A DNA stretch of 62,650 nt from Actinomycetota bacterium (GTDB lineage Bacteria > Actinomycetota > Actinomycetes > Actinomycetales > Microbacteriaceae): assembly GCA_018268515.1 (NCBI GenBank), contig JAFDWK010000068.1, positions 1 to 62,650 on the forward strand, in the 5' to 3' direction. The notes beneath the pieces were generated by a model that saw only the letters and a list, made by a program, of their open reading frames with translations, had not been told where the DNA came from and searched no databases. Made by a program: the position numbers and the translations under genes. This document shows, piece after piece, positions 25,530-33,323 of the stretch. Numbering within the stretch: the first letter of the stretch is position 1; every line of letters begins with the position of its first letter.

Positions 25530-25597
25530 ACGACGCAGGAGATCCCAGCCGGATCCGCTCCCGGTATGGGAGGGACGATCGGGATCTCCTGCGTCGT
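25530..25597. repeat. 17-bp perfect inverted repeat just after the SRPBCC gene
   Basis: ACGACGCAGGAGATCCC (25530-25546) and GGGATCTCCTGCGTCGT (25581-25597) are perfect complements separated by 34 bases, ending 10 bases from the stop of the minus-strand gene at 25607. It may terminate that operon; it also belongs to the local repeat cluster. Confidence 0.85.
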
Positions 25598-25606
25598 GAG
25601 CGCCGG

Positions 25607-26584
25607 TCAGACCAGGACCAGATCCTCCATGCGGGCGTACGAGGCCTCCATGCCGTCGACCATGCCCGTGGCGAGGATCATGTCGCGGGTGGCGAGGTCG
25701 GGGTACTCCACGAGCAGCGTGATCAGCGTCGCGCCATCCTCCTCGTAGAGGTTGAGGTCGTTCAGCGTTTCCGGCCCGCCGGCGCCCTGCATCCGCTCGG
25801 TGGTCACGGCGCGGCGCGGGGCCTCGACGAGCAGCGCCTCACCCTCGAACCCGAACGCCTGGCCCGGGGTGTCACCGACCGGCGCCCAGGAGTTGCGGTA
25901 GCTCTGGCCGGCCTCGGCGGCGACCACGCACTCCGTCATCTCCCACCCGTCGGGCCCCAGCAGCCACTGCTTCATCAGCTCCGGGTCGTGGTGCGCGCGC
26001 CAGACGAGCTCCTGCGGCCCGTCCACGAGTCGCGTGATGCGCACGTGCGTGTCGTCCAGCAGTTCGATGCGGGTGCCCTTGCCCTGGGCGTAGTCGCGCA
26101 GGTCCTGCAGCACGGTGTCGAGCTGGCTCATCGCCATCTTCGTGCCCTCGACGACACCCATCGCGACGACCTGCTCGAGCGCCTCGGCCGAGTCGAACCG
26201 GCTGATGCCGACCATGCGGGTGCCCGCGGCGGTCGGCGAGAACTCGAGCGTCATCCGCATCGCGGGGAAGCCGTCCATGGGCTGCCCGTCGTCGTCCACG
26301 AACGAGTCGAGCACTTCGAACAGCGTGGGCGCCTCGATGCGGGTGAACTCCCAGCGCCCCGACGACTTCTCGCCGCGCGGGCCGGTGAGCCGGTACTGGG
26401 CGAGGCCGCCGACGGTGTGGTCGAACGCGGTGAAGGTGGCCGGCCACCCGGGAGGGCCCCAGAACCGCTCCAGCTGGCGCGGGTCGGAGTACGCCGCCCA
26501 CACCCGCTCCACCGGGGCGGCGAAGTCGGCGTGGATGGTGAGGGTCAGGTTCTCCGGATCGGTGATCACGTCGGTGACAGGCAT
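25607..26584 (-). CDS. Tandem SRPBCC/AHSA1-domain protein
   Basis: A 325-aa protein with two START-like SRPBCC (AHSA1) domains, about residues 1-155 (ITDPENLTLTIHADFAAPVE ... RVWAAYSDPRQLERFWGPPG) and 170-320 (HVRITRLVDGPQELVWRAHH). Such domains bind hydrophobic ligands; in this context they are commonly paired with an ArsR-type repressor, as here. GAAGGAGAG ends about 4 bases before the ATG. It lies 37 bases downstream of the ArsR gene, so the two are probably one operon. Ligand is unknown. Confidence 0.9.
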   Translation of the reverse strand: MPVTDVITDPENLTLTIHADFAAPVERVWAAYSDPRQLERFWGPPGWPATFTAFDHTVGGLAQYRLTGPRGEKSSGRWEFTRIEAPTLFEVLDSFVDDDGQPMDGFPAMRMTLEFSPTAAGTRMVGISRFDSAEALEQVVAMGVVEGTKMAMSQLDTVLQDLRDYAQGKGTRIELLDDTHVRITRLVDGPQELVWRAHHDPELMKQWLLGPDGWEMTECVVAAEAGQSYRNSWAPVGDTPGQAFGFEGEALLVEAPRRAVTTERMQGAGGPETLNDLNLYEEDGATLITLLVEYPDLATRDMILATGMVDGMEASYARMEDLVLV

Positions 26585-26594
26585 GTCACTCTCC

Positions 26595-26642
26595 TTCTGT
26601 GTCGGTCAGGTTCTGTGTCGGTCAGGTTCTGTGTCGGTCAGG
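26595..26642. repeat. 16-nt direct repeat, three perfect copies
   Basis: TTCTGTGTCGGTCAGG occurs three times in tandem across the 3' end of the ArsR gene and the gap to the SRPBCC gene. One copy supplies the TGA stop codon of the ArsR gene. Confidence 0.9.
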
Positions 26643-27038
26643 GGGCTGCGGATCCGCGCGGTGCGGATCCGGGATCGTGTCGGACGTACCGACGGGCGCG
26701 GGGTCCGGTTCGGCGAGCAGGTCGTCGAGGCGCGAGATGCGACTGCGCCAGAGGTCTTCGTAGCGCGCCAGCAGCGCGCGGGCACGGGCGATCATCTCGG
26801 GGTTCGCGCGGACCAGTCGCTCGCGTCCCTCGGCGCGCTTGACGATGAGCTCGGCCGCCTCGAGCACGGCCACGTGCTTCTGCACCGCCGCGAACGACAT
26901 GTCGTAGGAGCGCGCGAGCTCGGAGACCGACTGCTCGGTCTCGATGGTGCGGCGCAGGATGTCGCGCCGCGTGCTCGCCGCGAGGGCCTGGAACACCCGG
27001 TCGATCTGTTCATCGCTCAGTTCACTTCGTACAACCAT
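26622..27038 (-). CDS. ArsR-family HTH transcriptional regulator
   Basis: A 138-aa winged-helix protein. QIDRVFQALAASTRRDILRR followed by SVSELARSYDMSFAAVQKHV and LEAAELIVKRAEGRE is the classic ArsR helix-turn-helix and wing of the group associated with SRPBCC genes. No metal-binding CVC motif is present, so the signal is probably not a metal. The C-terminal 25 residues are Pro/Asp-rich and derive partly from a triple direct repeat. It is expected to repress its own operon; I see no clear operator. Confidence 0.9.
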   Translation of the reverse strand: MVVRSELSDEQIDRVFQALAASTRRDILRRTIETEQSVSELARSYDMSFAAVQKHVAVLEAAELIVKRAEGRERLVRANPEMIARARALLARYEDLWRSRISRLDDLLAEPDPAPVGTSDTIPDPHRADPQPPDRHRT

Positions 27039-27225
27039 TTGGTTGTAGATTAGGACGGCCGGATCCGGGTGTCAAGAGGCGGATTTGTGGGGAACGCGTT
27101 CTGGTTGCACTTGGCGGCTTTTGCAGTGCGCGGAGGACCCTGAACGCTGCATCGACTGCCACACGCCCGGGCCGCATCGCCCCAAAGTCGCGTATCCGAT
27201 TGTTCGAGGCGAAGACCAGCACGAG

Positions 27226-27474
27226 TCAGCTCGTGGCGCGCAGGAACGCCACGACGGCCATGACACGGCGGGGGGCGTGCGGCTCGAGGCCCAGCTTCGT
27301 GAAGATCGCGGTCGTATGCTTCTCGACCGCAGACAACGAGATGTGCAGCTCGCTGGAAATCGCGGAGTTGCTCGCGCCGTCGGCCATGAGACCCAGTACA
27401 TCGCGTTCACGGGGTGGCAGCGCCGCGACCAGGCTGTCGTCGGGTACCAGGGCGGACGCCGGTCGCTGATCGAT
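27226..27474 (-). pseudogene. C-terminal remnant of a LuxR/NarL-type response regulator
   Basis: In one minus-strand frame ending at a TGA (27226-27228) the sequence encodes LPPRERDVLGLMADGASNSA, then ISLSAVEKHTTAIFTKLGLE and a terminal VMAVVAFLRATS, a complete LuxR-type HTH as found at the end of NarL-like response regulators. No receiver domain precedes it: upstream sequence runs into the end of the TetX-like gene (27534). So the first two-thirds appear to have been lost when the neighbouring block arrived. The gap 27039-27225 holds no gene I can support. Confidence 0.7.
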
Positions 27475-27533
27475 CGGTTGCGTGACCGAACCCGGAGCGC
27501 GCGGTGATCGCCGACGCGGTCATCTCGCGTCTC

Positions 27534-28712
27534 TCATGCTGCGTCTGCCGTGCCCATGTAATCCGCCGCGAACTGATCGACCAGAGCGGCCATCCGGAGG
27601 TGACCATCGGGTGCGACCATGAGGTCGAGGTGTTGCGTCGCCAGCTGAGCGAACGGGCTGGTGCGCTCGTGCATGGCGGCCTCGTAGCGGGCGAGCGCTG
27701 CCGGGATGTCACGGATGTCGTCGGCGATGGCATTCCCGAGCGATGCGCCGTCGAACATCGCGAGATTCGCGCCGGCGCCCGCGAAGGGCGACATGAGGTG
27801 CGCGGCATCCCCGATGAGCGTCACGGAGGGCGCCGACACCCAGGTGGTGTCGATGGGAAGGCTCATGATGGGGCGCGGGGTGAGGGTGTCGTCCGCGTGA
27901 CGGATCAGGTCGGTGATCTGAGGCGACCAATCCGCGAACAGTGCCAGGAGGCGCTCACGGGCTTCGGCAGGACGATCGAACGGGATGCCGCTGGTGTGGA
28001 TCCAGTCCTCCGCCGCTCGGACGGCCACGTAGACGCGGATCGAGCCGTCGCCGTTGCGCTGCGGCATGATCGCCTTGTCATCGCCGAGCGCGAAGTAGGT
28101 GCCGCGGCCGACGAGTTCGGCGAGCTGCGCGTGGCGGGCGTCGGCATCGGAGATGCGCAGCTCCACGAAGCTGACACCGCTGTACTGCGGCACCGCGTCG
28201 GACAACAGCGGCCGCACGCGCGACCAGGCGCCGTCGGCGCCCACGACGAGGTCGAACTGCTCGCTGTGGCCGTCGACGAAGAGGATGTCGTGTCCGCCCT
28301 GCTCGGCGGCCCGTACGCCGGCGACCTTGTGACCCCATCTGAACGCAGTGGGGTCGACGGACTCCACCAGGATGTCGCGCAGCGCGCCACGGTCGATCTC
28401 CGGGTGGGTCATCTGTCCTTCGGGTGTGTTGAGGGATCGCAGGACGGTGCCGTGCTTGTCGGTGAGCGTCATGTCCTGGCCTTCGGGGCGTGCGGCGGCG
28501 AGGAACTGGTGGTACAGCCCGGCGTCGTGCAGCGCCTGCTGGCCGGTCTCGATGCCCAGGTCGAGGGTCCCGCCCTGGCTCGGGCGGGAGTCACGGCCGG
28601 CATCCGCTTCGAAGAGAGTGAAGGGGATGTGCCGCTGCTGGAGCACGCGGGCCAGGGTGAGGCCGCCGAGGCCTGCACCGATGATCGCGATGCGCGGGGA
28701 TGTCTGGTTCAT
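27534..28712 (-). CDS. TetX-like FAD-dependent monooxygenase
   Basis: A 392-aa flavoprotein monooxygenase. It has FAD-binding IAIIGAGLGGLTLARVLQQR at the N-terminus, then GGTLDLGIETGQQALHDAG, HPEIDRGALRDIL, and the second FAD motif LIGDAAHLMSPFAGAGANLA. These blocks follow the tetracycline-inactivating TetX family closely in order and wording, though many relatives act on other aromatic substrates. I used ATG 28712 (MNQTSPRIAIIGAG); the frame extends upstream to 28940 but that part overlaps the reductase gene. Last gene of the MFS/reductase operon. Substrate is inferred only. Confidence 0.87.
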   Translation of the reverse strand: MNQTSPRIAIIGAGLGGLTLARVLQQRHIPFTLFEADAGRDSRPSQGGTLDLGIETGQQALHDAGLYHQFLAAARPEGQDMTLTDKHGTVLRSLNTPEGQMTHPEIDRGALRDILVESVDPTAFRWGHKVAGVRAAEQGGHDILFVDGHSEQFDLVVGADGAWSRVRPLLSDAVPQYSGVSFVELRISDADARHAQLAELVGRGTYFALGDDKAIMPQRNGDGSIRVYVAVRAAEDWIHTSGIPFDRPAEARERLLALFADWSPQITDLIRHADDTLTPRPIMSLPIDTTWVSAPSVTLIGDAAHLMSPFAGAGANLAMFDGASLGNAIADDIRDIPAALARYEAAMHERTSPFAQLATQHLDLMVAPDGHLRMAALVDQFAADYMGTADAA

Positions 28713-28798
28713 GATGATGCCGTTCTGTCTGTGGGGGTTCGGAGTGTGGGGGTTCGGAGTGTGGCGTTCGGGATGAGGTGTCGTCGGGCGGGTGACGG

Positions 28799-30121
28799 TC
28801 ATGCGACCGCGCTCTTCTCTGGGGTGCGGACGGGCGCGGAGTCCCGCCACGCGTATCGCTCCGAGTGGATGTGCCCCGCGTGAGCACCGCGTGCGAGCAG
28901 TTCCGCACGCAAGGCGGCGACCAGTTCTCCCGGCCCGCACAGGAACCAGTCCGCCTCCCGGGGATCGATGCCGGCGGCGGTCACCACCGCAGCACCATCC
29001 GCACGGCCCTCCTGCTCACTGAATCGGGTCCGCAGACTCAACCACGGAAGGGTCTCGGCCCGCGTGCACACCTCGGTCAGCGCCGGAGCATCGGATGCGT
29101 TTCGTGCGAGGTACACGAGGCGAACCGGCTGTTCCGCATCAGGTGCCGCTGTGCGCAGCGCCGAGAGGAAGGGGGTGATCCCTGATCCGGCGGCGACCCA
29201 GACCTGCGGCCGATCGGGCTGCGGGTCCTGCGGCGTGAAGCCTCCGAAGGGTCCGCGCAGACGCACCGCGCTCCCTTCGACAAGCCCGTTCTGGGCGCGG
29301 TGCGTCCAGTCGCCGGCGTCGCGGATGAGCACGCTGAGGCGCTCCGAACCCGCCGACGCCGTCACGGTGAAGGGGTGCGTTTCCTCACCCGTGTCGCCGT
29401 CCAGTTGCGCGGTCAGGAGCACGAACTGCCCCACGCGGTGGGGACGAAGGCGCTTGGCCCCAGCAGGGGCGAGAACGACTTCGACCGACCGAGCGTGTCG
29501 TGTCACCGAGGCGACCGTGTATGCGGCGCCGCCGCGGAATCTGTCGAGCGCCATGAGCAGGACGCTGAGGACGCCCACGGCCGCGAAGACGCCATTGGTC
29601 ACGAAGACGGTGAGGTCGCCGACGCCCCACAGAATGCTCGAGAGCACGGTGTGCAGAGTGAGGATCAGGAATGCGATCACGGTCGCCCCGTGGACCTTCA
29701 CCCATCGGTCGTACGGGATCCGCCGGTTCATGGCGAGGACGATCGACCCGACGGTCAACAGGAGTCCGAGGATGCCGGCCATCAGCGGGGGTCCGGGGTT
29801 GTCGAGGATGTTGATGCCGCGGTCCACGAGAGAAGCGATCGGAATGAGGATCATGTGCCCGGCGATCGCGGCGGTGAGCAGGATCCCCAGGGTGCGGTGG
29901 AGGCCGCGCACCTGGTCGAGCGGACCGGCCAGGCGCTCTACGATGGGGCGACGCAATCCCAGGAAGATGTTCATGGCCATCGCCGCGTAGGCGGTCATGC
30001 CCAGGGCGAGAGCGATCGCCGCGAGCCATCCGGTCGCGGAGACCGTGACGCCGACCGTCATGGCGGCGACGGCCGCGAGGATGCCGACGATGATGCGGGA
30101 GGTGCGGCGTATCTGTGTCAT
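28799..30121 (-). CDS. Membrane ferric-reductase-like flavoprotein with FAD/NAD(P)H-binding domain
   Basis: A 440-aa protein: six hydrophobic segments in the first 200 residues with paired histidines (GLHRTLGILLTAAIAGHMIL; VKVHGATVIAFLILTLHTVL) typical of haem-binding ferric-reductase-like domains, then an FAD-binding domain (HPFTVTASAG) and an NAD(P)H-binding domain (VWVAAGSGITPFLSAL ... WFLCGPGELV). It would move electrons from NAD(P)H across or to the membrane. GAAAGGACTTGAC before the ATG at 30121 sets the start; an ATG at 30157 overlapping the MFS stop is an alternative. It sits between the MFS exporter and the TetX-like enzyme, and could supply either with electrons. Confidence 0.85.
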   Translation of the reverse strand: MTQIRRTSRIIVGILAAVAAMTVGVTVSATGWLAAIALALGMTAYAAMAMNIFLGLRRPIVERLAGPLDQVRGLHRTLGILLTAAIAGHMILIPIASLVDRGINILDNPGPPLMAGILGLLLTVGSIVLAMNRRIPYDRWVKVHGATVIAFLILTLHTVLSSILWGVGDLTVFVTNGVFAAVGVLSVLLMALDRFRGGAAYTVASVTRHARSVEVVLAPAGAKRLRPHRVGQFVLLTAQLDGDTGEETHPFTVTASAGSERLSVLIRDAGDWTHRAQNGLVEGSAVRLRGPFGGFTPQDPQPDRPQVWVAAGSGITPFLSALRTAAPDAEQPVRLVYLARNASDAPALTEVCTRAETLPWLSLRTRFSEQEGRADGAAVVTAAGIDPREADWFLCGPGELVAALRAELLARGAHAGHIHSERYAWRDSAPVRTPEKSAVA

Positions 30122-30153
30122 GTCAAGTCCTTTCAGTGCGTGGGATTCATCGG

Positions 30154-31596
30154 TCATCGCTGCGCGACGGCCGCCGCCGGCGCTGCGTTCGTCGTTCGGA
30201 GGGGAATCTCCCTGATGCCCCACGCCAGGACGACGCCGATCGCCGACAACAGCGCGAGAGTGAGGAAGATCACGCTGGTGGCGCCCGTGGCGGCGACCGG
30301 CAATGCCGCCCCGGCCACACCGCCGGTCGCGGCCGCGTAGATGCCGCCGAACACCGCCACCCCCACGGCACCGCCCAGGGTGCGCAGCATCGTGACGATG
30401 CCGGACGCCGCACCGATATGCCGCAGGTCGACGGCGTTCTGCGCGATGGTCGTGGTCATCTGCTGGCTGAGGCCGAGCCCCAGCCCGAGGAACGCCATGT
30501 AGATCGACGTGAGCCAGAACGGCGTGGCGGCGGTCATGGTCGCCAGGAGTCCTGCGCCGATGACGCTGCTGATCGCGCCGACGATGGGGAAGGCGCGATA
30601 CCGGCCGGTTCTCGACATCCGTCGCCCCGCGAACAGGGAGGCCAGGATGATGGGCACCATCATCGGCAGGAGGAGCAGCCCTGACGCGGTCGGTGAGGCA
30701 CCCTGCACCGTCTGCTGATACAGCGGCAGGTACAGCACCGCCGCGAACATGACGATGCCGCTCACAGTTGCAAGCGCTGACGCGAGCGTGAAGTTGCGCT
30801 CATGGAACATCTCCAGCGGCACGATGGGCTCGCTTGCCCTGCGCTGCCACCAGATGAAGGCGGCGGCCGCGGCGATGGCGACGGCGATGAGCCCGAAGCT
30901 CTGGACCGAAAGCCAGGCGATGGTGTTACCGCCCCACGTGGTCTCGAGCACTGTCGCACTGATCGCGGCGGACAGCAGCGCCGCGCCCAGCCAATCGATA
31001 CGGGCGCGTCGCCGTTCGTGGGGCAGCCGCAGCATCACGCCCACCCAGATCAGCACGAGCGCCGCCAGCGGGACATTGATGAGGAATGCCCAGTGCCAGC
31101 CCAACGCGTCGGTGATCGCACCGCCAAGGAGTGGTCCCCCGATGGTCCCGAGCGCGATGACGATCGCGGCGAGCCCCTGATACTTGCCCCGATCGCGAGG
31201 CGGGACGAGCGCGCCGATGACGGCGAATGCACCGACCGCCAGTCCTCCCGCGCCGATGCCTTGGACGACACGGGCACCGATGAGCAGCCCCATCGACGGG
31301 GAGAGCGCGACAAGGACGCTGCCGACCGCGAAGACGGCAACGCTCAGCTGGAACATCAGCTTCCGGCCGAAGAGGTCGCCCAGCTTGCCCCAGATCGGGG
31401 TCGTGATCGCGGTCGTCAGGGCGTACGCCGTCACGACCCAGGCCATGACCTCCATACCGTGCAGCTCGCGCACCATCGAGGGGAGAGCCGTTCCGACGAT
31501 GAAGTTGTCCAGCATCGCGAGCAGCATCCCGAACAGGACGCCGAGCATTGCCAACCCGACATGACGTGTCGGTGGGTGCGTCTGGATGGCTTCCAT
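30154..31596 (-). CDS. MFS drug-efflux transporter (DHA2/EmrB-QacA type)
   Basis: A 480-aa transporter with about 14 membrane segments. Motif A-like GKLGDLFGRKLMF and motif C-like GGPLLGGAITDALGWHWAFLI with an acidic LDNFIVGTALPSM in TM1 mark the DHA2 proton-antiport family, exporters of antibiotics and dyes. First gene of a minus-strand operon with the reductase and TetX-like monooxygenase, divergent from a tetR gene across a gap with two palindromes. CGAGGAGCAGC lies about 5 bases upstream of the ATG. Substrate is unknown, but the set resembles an antibiotic or aromatic-compound resistance cassette. Confidence 0.92.
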   Translation of the reverse strand: MEAIQTHPPTRHVGLAMLGVLFGMLLAMLDNFIVGTALPSMVRELHGMEVMAWVVTAYALTTAITTPIWGKLGDLFGRKLMFQLSVAVFAVGSVLVALSPSMGLLIGARVVQGIGAGGLAVGAFAVIGALVPPRDRGKYQGLAAIVIALGTIGGPLLGGAITDALGWHWAFLINVPLAALVLIWVGVMLRLPHERRRARIDWLGAALLSAAISATVLETTWGGNTIAWLSVQSFGLIAVAIAAAAAFIWWQRRASEPIVPLEMFHERNFTLASALATVSGIVMFAAVLYLPLYQQTVQGASPTASGLLLLPMMVPIILASLFAGRRMSRTGRYRAFPIVGAISSVIGAGLLATMTAATPFWLTSIYMAFLGLGLGLSQQMTTTIAQNAVDLRHIGAASGIVTMLRTLGGAVGVAVFGGIYAAATGGVAGAALPVAATGATSVIFLTLALLSAIGVVLAWGIREIPLRTTNAAPAAAVAQR

Positions 31597-31624
31597 GGTG
31601 CTGCTCCTCGAGAAGGATCGGTTG

Positions 31625-31678
31625 CCTACCGAACGAGCGGTAGGCTAACCACCACAGTATCTACCGAACGCTCGTTCG
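31625..31678. promoter_or_regulatory. Two palindromic TetR-type operators in the divergent promoter region
   Basis: CCTACCGAACGAGCGGTAGG (31625-31644) has perfect 7-bp arms CCTACCG/CGGTAGG. CGAACGCTCGTTCG (31665-31678) is a perfect 14-bp palindrome, and both sites contain CTACCGAACG. They lie between the MFS operon start (31596) and the tetR start, so binding of the TetR protein would be expected to control both directions. The assignment is inferred from symmetry and location. Confidence 0.8.
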
Positions 31679-31696
31679 TCAATGTACACTCGGGGT

Positions 31697-32299
31697 ATGG
31701 TCAGAAACGAGAGCGGCACCGACCGTCGATCGGGAAGCGAAACACGAGCGGAGATCAGACGGGTCGCGCTCGCACTCTTCACGGAACGCGGCTTCGAGGG
31801 AACCTCGATTCGCGACATCGTCGAAGCGGTGGGGATGCAGAAGTCCTCGCTCTACTACCACTTCGAGAACAAGGACGCGATCATCCTCAGCCTCCTCGAC
31901 GAGAGGCGAGCCGAGAGCGAGAAGCTCATCGCATGGGCACGCCGACAGGAGCCCCGGCCGGGATTGCTCGCCGAGGTCGCGATGCGCTGGCTCGACTCGA
32001 TCGGTGACGACCAGATCGCAGGAATCAGATTCGCCGACGCCAATCGCCCCGCGATGCGCCGACTCAGCGGAGGCCTGGCCGAGCAGCAGCCGCACGGCCT
32101 CGACGCCCTCGTCGATATCGTGCTTCCCGAGGACGCCACCGACGACCAGAAGTTGCGCGCGCGGATGGTCTTCCATCAGGTGCAAGCCGCGATCGACTCC
32201 TCCGGTGGAATGAACGCGACCACCGAGACGCTCGTCCACGCCGCACGCACGGCCGCAACGGTCATCGCGGATGCCATCGCCCACGAAGTCCAGCCGTAG
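31697..32299 (+). CDS. TetR-family transcriptional regulator
   Basis: A 200-aa regulator. The N-terminal HTH reads IRRVALALFTERGFEGTSIR then DIVEAVGMQKSSLYYHFENK, the standard TetR signature; the C-terminal two-thirds are a ligand-binding helical domain without a recognised subfamily. I used the ATG at 31697 (MVRNESG); an ATG at 31682 would add five residues and lies right after the second operator. Neither has a well-spaced Shine-Dalgarno sequence, so a leaderless or short-leader transcript is likely. It probably represses the divergent MFS-reductase-monooxygenase operon. Confidence 0.92.
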   Translation: MVRNESGTDRRSGSETRAEIRRVALALFTERGFEGTSIRDIVEAVGMQKSSLYYHFENKDAIILSLLDERRAESEKLIAWARRQEPRPGLLAEVAMRWLDSIGDDQIAGIRFADANRPAMRRLSGGLAEQQPHGLDALVDIVLPEDATDDQKLRARMVFHQVQAAIDSSGGMNATTETLVHAARTAATVIADAIAHEVQP

Positions 32300-32584
32300 A
32301 CGCCGCGGGGTCTCGCGATCGAGCGTTGGCGATCGGTTCCCGTACCGGGCATCTGACGTGGAGTCACGTTCCTGACGAAGAAACCACGGTCTATGCGGGT
32401 GGAGGCCCCAGACTCAACCGCTCATATCTACGTCGAGAACATCGCTGCAGCCGCCGCCTGGCTTGATCTTCACCCAATGACATCGGGCAGAACGTTCTGC
32501 TCGTCGAGCCAAAAGTCTCCCGCAGCATCGTTTTCGAGAACACCAGATCAAGCCGACCACCCGTCGGCCGCTGAGGCCGACCGT

Positions 32585-32776
32585 TCAGCGGAGCTCCACG
32601 GAGACGGCCACGCCCGGATGACGCGCCAGATCAAACCGCTCCAGGGGAACGAGCACCTCTCCTGCCGGCAGCCGCAACGACCGCACGCTGCCGTCCGACG
32701 CGAACTCCGCGGTCATGGTCTCACCGTAGGAGCCGTACCCCGACGCGCCCACGATCTTCAGCGTGGCCCCGTCGAC
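32585..32776 (-). pseudogene. C-terminal fragment of a serine-hydrolase-like protein
   Basis: On the minus strand the last 63 codons (VDGATLKIVGASGYGSYGET ... PLERFDLARHPGVAVSVELR) look like the terminal beta-rich domain that follows beta-lactamase-type serine hydrolases (YGSYGETMTAEFASDGSV). Nothing upstream of residue VDG continues the family; the sequence switches at about 32777 to a fragment running the other way. I treat it as a remnant. The 280-bp gap between tetR and this fragment (32300-32584) shows no gene I can support. Confidence 0.55.
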
Positions 32777-32778
32777 GC

Positions 32779-33154
32779 CACCATACGGGTGCGGACGGAG
32801 ATGCCCGACGGCACGGTGACCGAGCGGATCAGCCGCTACTCCGCCGGCGACGATGAGGGCGCACTGCTGGAGAGCCACCCCGCGGGCAGCCCCGAGACGG
32901 CGTCCGGCGACCGCGTCACCTGGCGTGAGCTGCAGGCGCACGCGGCCTTCCCCGCCGACCGCACCACGGTCGGCACCGAGACCATCGCGCATCCGCTCGG
33001 GAGGCTCGAGTGCCTGCGCTACGACGTGCGCGGCGACGATGGCGGCACCGTGTTCTGGTTCGCGCTCGCGCACCCGGGGATGCCCGTGCGCTTCGAGACG
33101 ACCGACGCGGAGGGCACCACGCGCACGATCGTGCAGGAGATCGCCGCGGGCTGA
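32779..33154 (+). pseudogene. Probable 3' fragment of a gene of unknown function
   Basis: About 125 residues ending ...FETTDAEGTTRTIVQEIAAG, with the beta-strand pattern IRVRTEMPDGTVTERISRYS then LECLRYDVRGDDGGTVFWFA. It begins abruptly at the junction near 32777, where the opposite-strand fragment also begins. An internal ATG at 32801 preceded by GGACGGAG could still start a 117-aa protein, so it may be expressed. No family recognised. Confidence 0.5.
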
Positions 33155-33323
33155 GCCGGGCTGAGCCCGGCCGCGGGCGCGCCGGCACCGACGTCACCTG
33201 CCGTTCACCCGGTCGCAACGTGCCGTCCGCGTGGAGCCGCCAGTGTTCCGAGCAGATCCATAGGCACGGGGGCGAGGGCCGCCCGCGTGCGGCTCGCCCA
33301 CACCTTCCTGTCTGGAGACTCCC

